From Hippophae tibetana (Eukaryota; Streptophyta; Magnoliopsida; Rosales; Elaeagnaceae), in contig CM072808.1 of NCBI GenBank assembly GCA_037013495.1, positions 10,331,319-10,395,318 of the forward strand: a stretch of DNA of 64,000 nt. Direction: 5' to 3'. The number at the start of each line of letters is the position of its first letter. The stretch's first letter is position 1. Positions 23,358-35,493 of this stretch are shown piece after piece. The notes below the pieces were generated by a model that searched no databases, had not been told where the DNA came from, and saw only the letters and a list, made by a program, of their open reading frames with translations. Position numbers and translations under genes: made by a program.

Positions 23358-24443
23358 TAAAGTAGTAAAGGAAGAAAAATATAGTTTTAAAGAAATAGAT
23401 AAGTAACACAAAAACAAATGAGTGAGATGACAAAGATGGCCTCAAAAGAAATCACAGGCCAAAAAGACAAGGATTTGCGTTAAGAGATATTATCAGCATA
23501 AATCGTATATTTTTGCCTCGAGAGAGAGAAAATGCAACAAACTATACACAGTTACCTCAAGGAGATCATTGTCAAAATGCACATCATCACTAGTCAAGGG
23601 AAGAAAATAAACTGACTAACTAGTGAGAAACATAGGTAACACCCCTAAGAGCGAAGAAACAAGGGATGCTACAAAAACATCTAAGCATGTGAGGAATTCT
23701 CAACTAAACATAATTTTTTGTCATAGCAATGCATGTAAGTCAAAAGTCCTAAAGATAGGAAAATAATCTATATGATATACAGATGCACAATAAAAACCCA
23801 AACAAGCATTGTATAAAGAAACACTCAAGTAAACATGCTTGTCACAATATCTCAGTTTTCTCCAAAGATACATCTAGAGCACAAGAGAAGGAAAAGCATG
23901 CAAAAGATGACAAAAATCAATAGGAGACTAACAAAGAAATAACACATACCATACTAGGTACAAGAAAGAAGAACCTAGTAAAATATATGGGATGCATTCT
24001 ATATGACATTGTATATGAATGGAAAGACTATAGAAAGAAAGTCCTAAAACTTTGACACTACATGAAGAAATAATGTGATATGATGCTTATGCAAACAAAA
24101 ATAGAAGAAGTAAGCAGTGAGCAAGAAAAACACACAAAAAGAGCATGTCAAAGTAACTTGTAAGAGGGAATACTACTAAAGGTTCAAACAATCAAGCATA
24201 GTAGCAAGTAGGACAATTAACATATTATGCATGATAAAGAAGTAGATAGAGAAAAAGAGATATGTATGAACAAGAAAATAGGGAACATGTAAACAAAAAA
24301 GGTTCATGGAGATAACAATCTCACAGAATAACAACAGTCCACACTAGTGGAGATAAAGGGCACAAACATACAAGGCGTGTGTATATATAGATAAAGCACT
24401 AGTATTGATCATCCAGTCAATTACACCTAAATAGGGGTGACTC

Positions 24444-24455
24444 GCTCTAATACCA
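24444..24455 (-). promoter_or_regulatory. Primer binding site, initiator-Met tRNA type (Copia)
   Basis: Minus-strand TGGTATTAGAGC, one base from TGGTATCAGAGC, the site complementary to the 3' end of plant initiator-Met tRNA used by Copia elements. It directly follows the LTR end, as in the inverted copy at 38793-38804. Confidence 0.8.
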
Positions 24456-25458
24456 ATTAAAGATTATCAAATGTAGGAACAATTACACAAAGATCAATTA
24501 TTCTTTCAACTCAAATAGGTAACCAGGACCTAGATAAGGGATGGAAACATTAACCTATGAAGTCTTTTCATGAGCTCTTTATCAATTTGAACAAGGAGGC
24601 CGCACAAAATTAATTGAGCAATTAACAGAACGAAAGTACAAAATAATATTCTCAATTCAACACATAACAAAACAACTTGTAGTAAGAAAGAAGAAACTGT
24701 AATAAACATACTAGTGATGATATGGCTAACAGGCTCCTATCCAAGCTAGCAACATGCATAAACATAGCAAAAGATCACACAATATGTAAGACCACATTAC
24801 AGAACAAACCATAATAAAGAGTCCAACACGTGATATATTACCCAGAAAAAGAGATACAGACCTACACCAAAAATGCATGATCAAAAATTAGAAGTAATAA
24901 TTAGAAAGCTATAGGCATCCTACAAGGAAAGGAAAGAAAGTATACAACTACACAAAACAAATAAGCTTTCTAATCAGAGTCTAAATCTAATGTGATGGAA
25001 CATATATGATAGAAACTAAGATTATACTAACACAATATCATGTCATGCATAACAACAGATATGACAAGATAAATGTATAGAAACCCTTTCTATGTGGAAA
25101 CATCCTTAAGTTGCTTAAAGAACCCGCTTAGTAGCAAACAATCCACTAAAAACAATAAATAGATACAACATGAAAGAAAAGTATAAATCCAAATACCACT
25201 ATTATACAAGACACTTACCCTAACTGTTTATTACTACCCTCACTTACTATTTTCGTAATGACCCTATTCTAAACATGAACTCAGATCTCCTCCAAAATTT
25301 ACACCACCTTAAGTGGTGTGATCAGTAGTTGAAGACCAGTAATTTGTAAAGTGAATAAAAAAATATTGCACGATAGCAATCACCAGCCAACACTTGGCTC
25401 ACAACTACACAGGATCATCATAAAGAAAAACTTACATGATGGATATTAATAGCCAACA

Positions 25459-27275
25459 TGATAATTGTTTAAAAATCTCTAAAATTAATATTATTTAATA
25501 CATTTTAATTGATTAAATATATTTATATTTGTATGATTATCATATTTTTATATAAAATTTTCTTTTTCAGAATCATGTGTATTTTTATTGTTTTTTAGGT
25601 ATTTTCGTTCAAAAATAATATGAAGACACAAAGAAAAATATTGGATGCAATATATCACAAATATGTTGAGAACAAATGGGGAAAAGTAAAAATAATTGGA
25701 AAAATTGGACAAAATGGGTCCAAAAGGTAAAAAATGCTCAATTTGTTGTCGTATGTGTGCGCCATGCTGTGTCCTCGCACGCTCGCTCACACCAGCACCT
25801 ATCCCACGTGTAGCCATATGTATGCTATACCGAGATCCATACCCTGTCTGCACCCATCTTCCGGTACCTACGTCTAGTCGTGTACACCTTTGCCCACACG
25901 AGTGCCAACCTATCTGAAACACATCCAAAACCCATTTTCAAGATATTCTTCCACTTTTTAGCTTTTTTCACCTATAAAAGGACCTTCTCCCGCATTATAA
26001 AAATAATCCCCTTAGGATCCCTCAAAAGCTCTCTTTCTCTAGCTTTCTCTCTCTAGAAAGCATTTTTTTTAATTTTAAAGTTCTTCTCTTTTTTTAGAAG
26101 AACTAGTTATGCTTTATTAAATTTCTATTTTTTGATTCAATAAACAAAAATACAAATCCATTTGGAGGTTTTCCAAAAAAGGAATTAACATCAAAGTTTT
26201 GTAAGTATTCTTTTGAGGTATAATTTTAAAATGAATTCTTTACAGTTATTTTTTTGTTTTATTTTTATATGTTATATTTAATTTATTTGTGATTAAATTT
26301 AACATGGTTGGCTGTTTATAAATATGATATAATAATAACGTTGTTATGTTTGCGAAATATTAAATAGGAAAAAATTTCTATAAAATCAATTGCTTTTGTT
26401 TTTATTCAAAATTTTATATTAAGGATATTAAAGAGAAATATATTATAGATTACAACTTAAATATAAAAATTAAATTTTAAGGTTTAATTATCCGGTGTGA
26501 TTTAGAGTAGTGCGATTTTATTTGTTGGTACAATCGCCTAGTAGTTAGAGTGAAACTCTATTTCAAAAGTTTTTATAAGAATTATTATTCGAAAATGTAT
26601 TGACAATATATTTTTAGTAATGGTTTTTAAACTTGAAAGTTAGTACTCAGATAATTAAATTCTTAGATTTAATTTGGAAATTTTGAATAAAGTTGAAAAT
26701 GTCTAATCTCACCAAATGTGGCATTTAAACGGTTCTTTTCAATCTTTTAGAGAAAAAAAGGAATTAATTTAATTAACTAAATTAATTATCGACCCTACCC
26801 ATAGATGTTAATTGATTTTTTTAATTAACAAAGAATATCTAACCCCACAAAAGATGGTATTTATATAAAAAGAGAGAATCAATACATATCAATTTATATA
26901 TTTAATAACCTAAATATATAAGCAAGCATAACTAATTTTATTATTATATCCATAAATACTCTACTCTTATGAATGATAAATATTTGCATAAAAATTTATT
27001 GAATCCATATCTGTGTTTATTTTTGTATGTTATTAGATTATAAAACACAAAAAAATCAAAATATCATGACATGATATTAACGATTTAATTAATTTCATTT
27101 TTAAAATTTTGGATAATAAATTAAAAACCACATATATTCCTTACTCATATCGATCTTGGGAGTATACTTGCCATTTTCTATAAAATGAATCGTGCATTTG
27201 CGAGAGTTTTACAAATATAAAATCAAAGTATATGCAAAACTAATATTGCTAACCCGATGCCAATTTTTTTCATCA
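25459..27275 (+). mobile_element. 5' LTR of element B (TGATGAGT family)
   Basis: An 1817-bp LTR from TGATAATTGTTT to TTTTTCATCA. It is colinear with A's 3' LTR. TATA box TATAAAAG lies at 25973-25980 downstream of a GC-rich patch (25740-25910) that differs strongly between copies. The open frames at 25548-25928 (both strands) are products of that patch. U5 phrase CGATCTTGGGAGTATACTTG lies at 27150. It lies against the truncated Copia-like LTR (ends 25458), so B inserted into that element or the two were joined by deletion. Confidence 0.85.
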
Positions 27276-30200
27276 AGTTTTTGGAATTGTTAACTAGAGA
27301 CAATTTAATTTCATCAAGTTTTTGGCACAGTTTTCGGGGAAAGAATAGCATTTTAAAATTATTTTTTCAAAATTTTAAAAACTTTTTGTGCTTTAGTAAT
27401 TATGATTTTTTATTTATTTTAAGTTAAAAAATTAAACTTTAATTTATTTAATTATGTTTTTCTTAAAAAAATTAAAAAATTAAAAAACTTTTTAAAGAAT
27501 TTAAAAGAAACTTTTTTTAACTTTTTAACTTTTAATTTTCATTTAATTTTCATTTTTTTAATTTTTAATTTTCTTTTAGTTTTTAATTTATTTATTTTTT
27601 AATATTTTTTTAATTTTAATTTTAGTTTTATTTTTTATATTTTATAAATAAATGAGAAAAAAATTTAATTTAATTTTGAACTTTATTTATTTATTTCCTT
27701 TAATTTTAAATTTTAAAAAAGTTCTTTATTTATTTAAATAATGAGCTTTGAAAAATAAATATAAAAAAATACTATACAATTTTTTTTATTTATACAAAAA
27801 AGTATTAACTTAATTTTTAACTTAAATTTTAATTATTATCTTAACAATAATTAGTTTCTTTAGATTGTATTAATTTTATTTTATTCTTTTTATTTATTAT
27901 ATAGTATTTCTGTATACTAACTTGTAAATTTTGTATGATATAACATGTATAAAAATGTGTTTGTATTATATATTAGATAAAGTGTATTATATTCTGTACA
28001 TTTTAATCATGTATATTTATTTTTATAAAAATATGTTTGTATTATATATTACATATAGTGTTTATAAATATTTATTTTTATAATTTAATCATATATATTT
28101 ATTTGTAAAAAAAATGTTATTGTATTATATGATAGATAGGGTGTATTATAAATATGTATAATTGAAGTATGTATAATATGTATCAAAATTTGTATAAAAG
28201 TTGTTTGTATTATATATATTGTAAAATCTATATAATAATTATTATTTTTATTCTTTTATTTATTTTACTAACTTTATTTTTTCTTTTATTATTTTCTTTT
28301 GTTCGTTTCTTTTAATTAATTTTTATGTTTATTATTTATTATGTATTTTAATACTTAGTATTAGATTAGTTTAAAAAAAATAATGTTTTGAAGCTATCTC
28401 AAAAATTTCACATTTTTAAACACAATCTATGATAAAATGAGGTAGTTGCTTTGTTATATCTAGGTACAAATGTGTTTTGATGCCATAGTTATTTGACTTG
28501 CACGTAGAAGTGGTTTATCTAAAACCCACACTCATGTCTCTAGTTTTAAGTAAATAAAATTTTGAAAATCTATAGGGCATGACTTAAACAATATAGGTAG
28601 AAATATTTGTCCTACCTATAGGTTTGATTGACTCAATGATATGGGGACATTCAGTTTACTTAAATTGAATTCTCTCAAGTTACGTCTTGCTAAGATGTTA
28701 AATTAAGTGCTAGATGGGAAGCAAGTCATCATTTTTGGTAATTTTCTTTTATTTGTTTTATTTCTTTAATATAATTTTTTTATTTTAGTTTAATTGCATG
28801 TGATCAATTTTAGAATTTTTAAAAGTATAAATATTTGTTGAGATGTTAAAAGTTTATAGCGATCTATCTGTGTGGACTTTCATGAGAAATATGATGGATG
28901 CGCCTCCATTTCTTCGTCACTATTTTCACATTCTCATAAAATAGATAACTTTTCTTCACTTTTCTCTTTATCTTTAATTTACAATTGTTACATTAAGGAC
29001 AATATAAGTTCTGAGTTAGGGTTGGTGAAAAGTTAACATACTTAATTTCAAAATATTTAAAAATTTAAAAAAAAATTATGTTCACGTTTTCATTTTTATT
29101 GTGTTTAATTTTATTTTCTGTATGTTTTAGTAATTTTTAGAATTTTAGGATTAGTTTTAAAAAATTTCTCACAAAAAATTATCATTCTTTAAATCAAATT
29201 GAAGTAAATAAGTCTTTTGCACTTTTAGATTAATTTTTCAAAACATATCATGGAGTATATGGTAATTATTTAGTTTTTGTCATAAGTAGTATTTCATAAT
29301 AAAGTGTGAAAATTATAATGAAACCAAAATCAGTGTTTAGGAATCAAATAATGTAGATTACCATTGTGAGATATTATTTGAGCCTTAATTTCCTTTATTC
29401 TTAGTTAAATATTTTATTTCTACTCAAAACACTTATTTTATTTCTTCAAAATTTTAGATGATCTCTATAGGTATTAGCATTGAACATATGAATTTTCTCA
29501 TCTTAATAGAGTGTCGTATATTTATTTTTCATTTGCTTAGATTAAATGATTTAAGTAAAAATTGATAGTATATGCCTTTATCTCATTCATGCATGACCTC
29601 TACCAAAAAGAGACATATTTGGGGTTGCCTTAATCCGAATCAAATAGAAAAGCCACAAAATTAATCACTCACCAAAATCCTATAAAAATGTACAATTTGT
29701 ACATGGGTCTACTCTCTAAAAATAATATGTTAAAAAATCTCTTAAAAAAATAAAAAGATAAAGAACATATAATATAATCTACATACTATGATCTTTTTAG
29801 CCTTAAAAAGTTGTGAGAGTTAGTTAGTATAAAAGAAATATAGGAAATAATTCCCCTAGAAGTCATTGCATTTATTTTTGCTACACTTCTAAAAGATATA
29901 TATCTTGAAATTTTTGCTTAATGAGTTTGATTGATGCATGAAAATAATATATATAATATGAATATAATTTATACATTCGATTCCTTCCATGAGATTAAAC
30001 ATAAACTTTATTTGCATATGCCTTAGTATGAGTGCTTAAAGCTATAGGATTCAATGTTTTGAGAGTATGGACTTGTAAGGATAGAGTCGAAGCGAATTCG
30101 AATTTCGGACATTAAAATTGGGTAAATTTAAATGGAAACATTTTTTAAATGAAGTATGAAAATGATTTTCAACTAATTATGATTATAAACTATGACTGTT

Positions 30201-30622
30201 TAAGAAGTTGAAAATAACTTATGTTTTATATTTTAATTATGATCTTAAATGAGATTAAAACACATGAGACATTTTTATGTTTTGTTTTGTTTTCTTATTT
30301 TATTTTATTTTATTTTTAAGTTAATTTTTGATTTTATTTAGTTTTTATTTTGTTATAATTTTAGTTGTTGATTTGTTTATCTTTGTTATTTCTTTTTAAT
30401 GTTTACATTTAGTACAATGTTTGTGGGTATCATTACTAAAAACACTCACAAGACTCAAACTCGCCCACAAGGACAACCTAAGGGTTTAAAGGCTTGTGCA
30501 TACGTTAAATACAATTGTGTCAATCAACTAAAGTGATTTATGATAGTTTCCTTTTTAGTTTTTATTTTAGTTTTTTTTGTTTCTCTTGCTAAGAGACTAG
30601 CAAGAAGTTGGTTGAGGGATTG
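27276..30622 (+). mobile_element. Internal region of element B: non-coding (LARD-like)
   Basis: About 3.35 kb between the two LTRs with no gag, protease or pol in any frame. It holds a degenerate tRNA-Asp primer site, an extremely AT-rich stretch with ATAT/GTATTATATAT repeats (27360-28370), the post-pol motif (28690-28735), the tail hairpin site (28989) and the tail shared with A (29190-30622). It therefore looks like a large retrotransposon derivative that keeps cis-signals and would depend on proteins from relatives such as A. Confidence 0.75.
27323..27340 (+). promoter_or_regulatory. Primer binding site of B, preceded by a duplicated junction
   Basis: TGGCACAGTTTTCGGGGA resembles the tRNA-Asp primer site. 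The LTR-end phrase TTTCATCAAGTTTTTGG appears twice, at 27269 and 27310, 41 bases apart; only the second is followed by the primer site. Confidence 0.65.
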
Positions 30623-31245
30623 TGATGAGTATTTAAAAAGCACTAAAATTACCATAATTTAATGTATTTTAATTGATTAAATAGATTTAAATTTATATGA
30701 TTTTATTATATTTTTAAATAAATTTATTTTTTTGAAATCATGGGTATTTTATTGTTTTTTAGGTATTTTCGTTTAAAAATAATTTAAATGCACGAAGAAA
30801 ACTACTTGAGGCAATACCTCACAATATATGTTGAGAAAAAAAATGAAAAAAATAAGACAAAATGTGTCAAAGTATGTCGAGTCCAGCCTAACCGCCACGC
30901 CAAGCCATGCCGAGTCCTGCACCCATCACGCGGGCACCTCTGCCATGTACCAGCCTGTCCAAAACGCGTCCAACACTCATTTTCAATATTTTTTTTCCCA
31001 CTTTTTTAGCTTTTTTCTCACCTATAAAAAAACTCTCTCCATGTAGTAGAAATAATCCCTTTAGGATCTCTCAAAATCTCTCTACCTCTCTAGCTTTCTT
31101 TCCCTAGAAAAAGTTTTTAGTTTTTTTTTTACTTTTAAGGTTCTTCTCTTTTTAAAAGAATTGGTTATATTTTTGTAAATTTTTAGTTTAAGGTATAATT
31201 TTAAAATAATTTTTTTATAATAATTTTTTATTTTTTATTCTTATG
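30623..31245 (+). mobile_element. Truncated 3' LTR of element B
   Basis: It starts TGATGAGTATTT at 30623 and follows the 5' LTR of B through the GC-rich patch (30880-30970), the TATA box (31023-31030) and the CTCTCTAGCTTTC stretch. It skips ~90 bases near 31190 and stops matching near 31245 (TTATTCTTATG). The remaining ~1.1 kb of LTR are missing. Frames at 30788-31107 are read from the GC-rich patch and are not genes. Confidence 0.8.
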
Positions 31246-31344
31246 ACAAAAAAATACAAAAAAAAAAGAATTTGATACTAAAATGGTACCTTTTAATAAT
31301 ATGGGAGATAATGTGTATCAAAGTGATAATATAAACACCAAGTA

Positions 31345-31727
31345 GGGGTGTCCATAAACCGGATCGGACCGGACTAAACCGTAAAATCGGACCGGACCAA
31401 ACCGAACGGTTTTACTAATCAAACGGTCCTGTCCGGTTTGTATTAATTTTAAACCGTTCAAACCGGACCGGACCGGTGTAATAATATATTAAAATTTTTA
31501 CATTATTTTTCATTAAATTATAAAAAAATCGAACCAAACCGGGAATAAAACCGAACCAAACCGGGAATAAAACCGAACCGAACGGTTTTATAAGTCAAAC
31601 GGTCCGGTCCAGTTTTTATTTCTTAAAACAGTTTCAAACGGTCCGATCTGGTCCGGTCCGAATAATATGAACGGTCCGGTCCGGTTAAATTTTTTTTAGG
31701 AAAAACTGGACCGGACCGGACCATAGT
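31345..31727. mobile_element. MITE-like insertion rich in CCGGACC/GGTCCGG
   Basis: A 383-bp block flanked by an 11-bp direct repeat AACACCAAGTA (31334-31344 and 31728-31738), a length in the range of Mutator-like target duplications. It begins GGGGTGTCCATAAACCGG and ends CCGGACCGGACCATAGT, and is made of overlapping inverted motifs (CGGACCGGACC, AACGGTTTTA..AGTCAAACGGTCC) that make it strongly self-complementary. Terminal inversion is imperfect; if the right TIR is taken to include AACACC, the duplication would shrink to AAGTA. It lies ~650 bases upstream of the LOG TATA box. The frame 31623-31829 (-) crosses it and is not a gene. Confidence 0.65.
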
Positions 31728-31738
31728 AACACCAAGTA

Positions 31739-32142
31739 TCAAATCTAAATTTAATAATATAAAAATAAAAAAAAATATTTTATTTTTATAACATTTATAA
31801 AATTTAATATTATCAAAGTAACCAATCAAAATTTTATTATATTTTGTAACAAGTAACCATATTTAAAAGTAAAAAATGTATTTACACTTTAAATTAAAAA
31901 AACTACCTACTAGATATAACGTTTTCTACGCTGTGAATAGTTTTCTTCGTTCTCCCCAATTTTATGTGAATTAAAATTTGTGAATATTTCGTTTCAATCG
32001 TCAGAGCAGCAAAAACCCTATAGCGAAATTTATAATATTCAGTTTTTTTTTATTATTTTAACAATAAATCTTGTAGCCGACAAAGAGATGTTGGATTAGT
32101 AAAAGGCCATGACATGTGGCCTTTCCGTGTTTCTCTCGCTGG
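31739..32142 (+). promoter_or_regulatory. LOG upstream region
   Basis: A 400-base stretch between the MITE-like insertion and the TATA box. It holds a telo-box (32013-32020) and an E-box-like ACATGTGG (32112-32119) near the TATA box. The remainder is AT-rich with no coding frame. Mobile-element sequence appears to stop at 31738, which leaves a short native promoter. Confidence 0.5.
32013..32020 (+). promoter_or_regulatory. Telo-box AAACCCTA
   Basis: AAACCCTA ~120 bases upstream of the LOG TATA box. Telo-boxes are known near starts of plant genes active in dividing cells, often with other elements. A single 8-mer may occur by chance in an A/T-rich region, so the role is inference. Confidence 0.35.
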
Positions 32143-32151
32143 ATATATAAA
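32143..32151 (+). promoter_or_regulatory. Putative TATA box of LOG
   Basis: ATATATAAA in GGATATATAAAACCC context, 227 bases upstream of the ATG. A start ~30 bases downstream would give a leader of about 200 bases. I see no ATG between here and 32378, so the first ATG of such a transcript is the LOG start. Confidence 0.55.
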
Positions 32152-32377
32152 ACCCATTGATTATCTATTTTCTTGAATTTCGATTACTTAATCATCAATT
32201 TAAGATCGACCCAGATTGTCTTTTGCAGAATCTCTTTTATTTCTCTTATCATTCATTTATTTGTCTTCAACTTTTCAATAATCTAGAAGAAGACTATTGT
32301 CACTTTTTTGTATTGCTTTATTTTTTTCGTTTCCATTGGTATTCTGTATACACTGGCTGACAAACTAGCGACTGTAA

Positions 32378-34981
32378 ATGGAAGAAAGCAACGCTAAAAG
32401 CAGATTTATTAGGATTTGCGTCTTTTGTGGAAGTAACGCTGGCTATAGGAAAGTCTTCAGTGACGCTGCTTTTGATTTGGGCAATGAACTGGTTTGTTCT
32501 TTTCTCATACCCTCTTTCTCAATTCTCATTTTGTTGAGGTGGTTGTTGCTTTTGCAATTCTCAAGTGTTTTCTCTATTGAATCTTAGCTATAAGATATTT
32601 TGTCTTAATCCGCATTAAATTGTTTTTTGCATTGATAACTCGAGTTTTTTTTTTGTTGAAAAAAAAAACAGAAAAGAGCTAAAGTATTTGAGGTTTATAT
32701 GATGGTGTTTTGATATGGTTGTAGAATGTACAGACTACAGAAATGGGTTCATTCTGTTTTGTTGTAACTTTTTTTTCTTTCCAATAATGTTTAGTTGTAA
32801 CTTGTAAGGACTATTTTTGGCCTTTCTGATCATGAAAGTCAACCCTTTTCGACAATTGATATTTTGTTGACGTTCCCTGTTACTCGTAAATTTAGGTGTA
32901 TATATGCCATGTTTATATTTGAACTTTGGTTTCTATGCTTAACTGTGTTCTGAATTTGTTCTCTATGGTCTTTGCTTTCACTGCTGAGTACTTGAGATTG
33001 TATTTCAGGTTAAAAGGAAGGTAAATTTGGTTTATGGTGGTGGAAGTGTTGGGTTGATGGGTTTGATATCTCAAACAGTATTTCATGGAGGTTGCCATGT
33101 TCTCGGGTACAACTGACTATTCTGCCTCATGTAGTATAGTATATTTGCGATTATTATAAAAAAAAAATTTCATAATCATATCATATCACTTCAAAACATT
33201 TAAACTTCTTTTTGCATGCAGGGTCATTCCTAAAGCTCTCATGCCTTATGAGGTGAATTTTTCATTCATTGCTATTCTGTCCTCCTTGTTTGGTGCATCT
33301 CCAATTAATTTTTTTTCTTTCTCATTTTCTTCTTTTTTTTCAAAATCTGATGCAAGGCCTCAGAGTTTGAGCATACTTTGAACGTTGAAATTGTTATGTG
33401 CATGTCATTAAAGCTTTGCAATTAGTCTTTTGAAGGAGAACCATGAAGGAAGAACTAACTAAGATATGGTACTTTACTCCAAGGTGACTCAAGTCTCGAT
33501 TGAGCAGTCATTTTTCATAGTCACGGGTCCTGCTTTAGCACCGTTTCACATTTGCAACCAATCTCTCTTTTCTGGAGTTCATTTTGGTTTTCATGTACAT
33601 AGTTTGGTTGTTGCTGTTTATTGGCCAGTATGTTTAGATTGACATTATAGTAACCTTAGTTTCTTAAGGAAGGAAAATTAGTTTCACTTCTCAGTCTGTT
33701 TTTCCAATTCTTAGTACTCTACCGTGGAAAGCAATGTTGACATTTTAGAACGTCAAAGTAAGCACAATTGTCATTGTAGATTTATTGTTAATGATTCTAA
33801 CAGATATCTGGCCCAGCTGTTGGAGAAGTAATAATTGTTTCAGACATGCATGAGCGTAAAGCTGCAATGGCTCGGGAAGCAGATGCCTTTATTGCTTTAC
33901 CTGGTAATAATATTGGAAATTCTCATTGTTAGTGTTGAAAATATTCAATATATATGTTGAATTTGTTTTTTAAGTAACGAATATGTCTAGTACAGCTTTT
34001 AAATAATTAAAATTGATTATATTTGTAACATTTGAGGTATTTACAGGAGGATATGGAACAATGGAGGAGCTGCTTGAGATGATAACATGGGCACAACTTG
34101 GAATTCATAAAAAACCTGTAACCATCTCATCCTGAATAATTTATTTTAAATCAGTTCATGGCTTATAGAGCTTTTACACGATATTATTTTCTACACAGGT
34201 TGGCTTGCTAAATGTGGATGGGTATTATAATTCTTTGCTTGCACTATTTGACAATGGTGTGGAGGAAGGATTCATCAAGCAAAGTGCTCGGGAAATCGTG
34301 CTCTCTGCTCCAACAGCAAAAGAACTTATGGATAAGATGGAGGTATACTGACCGAAACAAATTTTCCACTGTTGCTATAATGGCATAATATGTTTTGCAT
34401 GTGATTGATTGTCATATCTGCAATGGTTCCTATGACAATTTCGATGCCTTCTCTAGACCTAAACCAAAACTAATGGACACCACTGATTAGATTCGCTTGA
34501 GAGATTTTTTGAACAATAAGATTTTTGGCGGAAAACTATTTTACTTTACTAGCACACTGTTTGCTGAAAATCTAGTTTGTTGGATTTATAAGTCAAGTAT
34601 ATGCTTATCCAATGAACTTGAAGCTGAGTATTCCTATCTCAGTTACATGAAAGTCGGTGTGTTCTTAGTAGTATTTTAGTATAGAAGAGATGTTGTACAA
34701 TAATTTTCTTCATACTGATAACACAAAGGAAGCTTACCATGCCAAATGGATAGTCTATAGTAGAGAGACTATAAGCCAAATTATTGGGGAGTTTTGTTTA
34801 CAATTTTTTTTGTAGGGAAATGAGCTTAATATGAATTCCCAAGACTTCAAATATATACAGAACCTGATGCTTGAATTTGTTGTTGCAGCAATATATTCCT
34901 ACTCATAAGCATATCGCACCGCATGAGAGCTGGCAGATGGAACAACTCGGTAATTATCCTGGCCAAGGAAGTGAAAGTTGA
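32378..34981 (+). CDS. LOG8: Cytokinin riboside 5'-monophosphate phosphoribohydrolase (LONELY GUY family, LOG8-like)
   Basis: Seven exons by splice signals and protein continuity: 32378-32491, 33009-33106, 33222-33252, 33804-33903, 34047-34117, 34199-34342, 34889-34981 (TGA). All introns are GT..AG and the phases agree. The product is 216 residues, the usual LOG length. The enzyme hydrolyses cytokinin nucleoside monophosphates to the active free base plus ribose 5-phosphate in one step. Visible motifs: CVFCGS (14-19), nucleotide-binding [10 protein letters not shown] (47-56), SDMHERK (94-100, with the conserved Arg99) and PGGYGTMEE (114-122), the family signature with the conserved Glu122. 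The C-terminus ([11 protein letters not shown], then NYPGQ) resembles the LOG8 branch more than other LOGs; that subgroup call is from memory of family patterns. No disabling change is seen. It is the only intact host gene here, boxed in by transposons. Confidence 0.95.
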
Positions 34982-35447
34982 GATTTTAATAGGTGATGAT
35001 GGATCTTTTTCATTAATTTCTGAAGTGATTCGTCATTCATTTGCTTGAATTCTGGATGATCCATTTGTACGTGACTCAATATTGCAATATTGTTCGTAAC
35101 CATGTACTCTTCTTGTTTTAACAGTTCAATTTCAAGTAAAACGTCAAAGTGTTTCACATAAAGTGGCTTAAGGTCAAATCTAAATACTATTCCGTACTTG
35201 TATTTGCTCAAGTATACAGTCTACACTTATTAGAAATCTAAGATATTTGGAATTTGAAGGATGTCTGCAGTTCTAGAACAACTTCAAGGGCTTTATGAGG
35301 TGGTCCCATGATTTAGTGGCATAATTGGACTTGATAGGTAGTTGGGGACACCTAGGAGCTATGGGGAACTATTAAACCATGAGAATATCAGAACTTACAT
35401 CTACTTGAACTTGCATAGAGAACCATAAGGAAGAATCTGTCTGCATT

Positions 35448-35493
<46 letters not shown>

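Larger units (their letters stand above)
20290..25458 (-). mobile_element. Copia-like element fragment: leader and 5' LTR, coding region absent
   Basis: Read on the minus strand: partial LTR (25458-24457), an initiator-Met-type primer site (24455-24444) and ~4.1 kb of leader/spacer (24443-20290) with no coding frame. The same LTR-primer site-leader order occurs inverted at 36714-39740. Shared phrases include CTATTTATTGTTTTTAGT, CTGGTTACCTATTTGAGT and GTGTCAAAGTGTTAGGA-like. The LTR is cut at 25458 exactly where B's LTR begins, and the inner end is cut at A's LTR. Small frames (20305-20539, 21772-22202, 22470-22781, 23157-23445) are low-complexity and not colinear with gag or pol. Long spacers are known in SIRE/Maximus-type Copia elements, but assignment to that lineage is inference. 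Confidence 0.7.

Noticed and set aside
23157..23445. Frames with Tyr-Ile runs on both strands
   Set aside because: Created by an (AT)n microsatellite inside non-coding Copia-like spacer.
25548..25928. 126-codon minus frame and 73-codon plus frame, Cys/Arg-rich
   Set aside because: Same GC-rich LTR patch in element B; composition artefact, not conserved between LTR copies.
31334..31738. Tandem-repeat or satellite interpretation of the CCGGACC block
   Set aside because: Units are irregular and inverted, and an 11-bp flanking duplication fits an insertion better.
32157..32360. Possible upstream ORF in the LOG leader
   Set aside because: Begins with TTG, not ATG; I see no ATG between the TATA box and the LOG start.
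34954..35211. 85-codon minus frame antisense to the last LOG exon
   Set aside because: No domain; overlaps the end of a well-supported coding exon and its 3' UTR.
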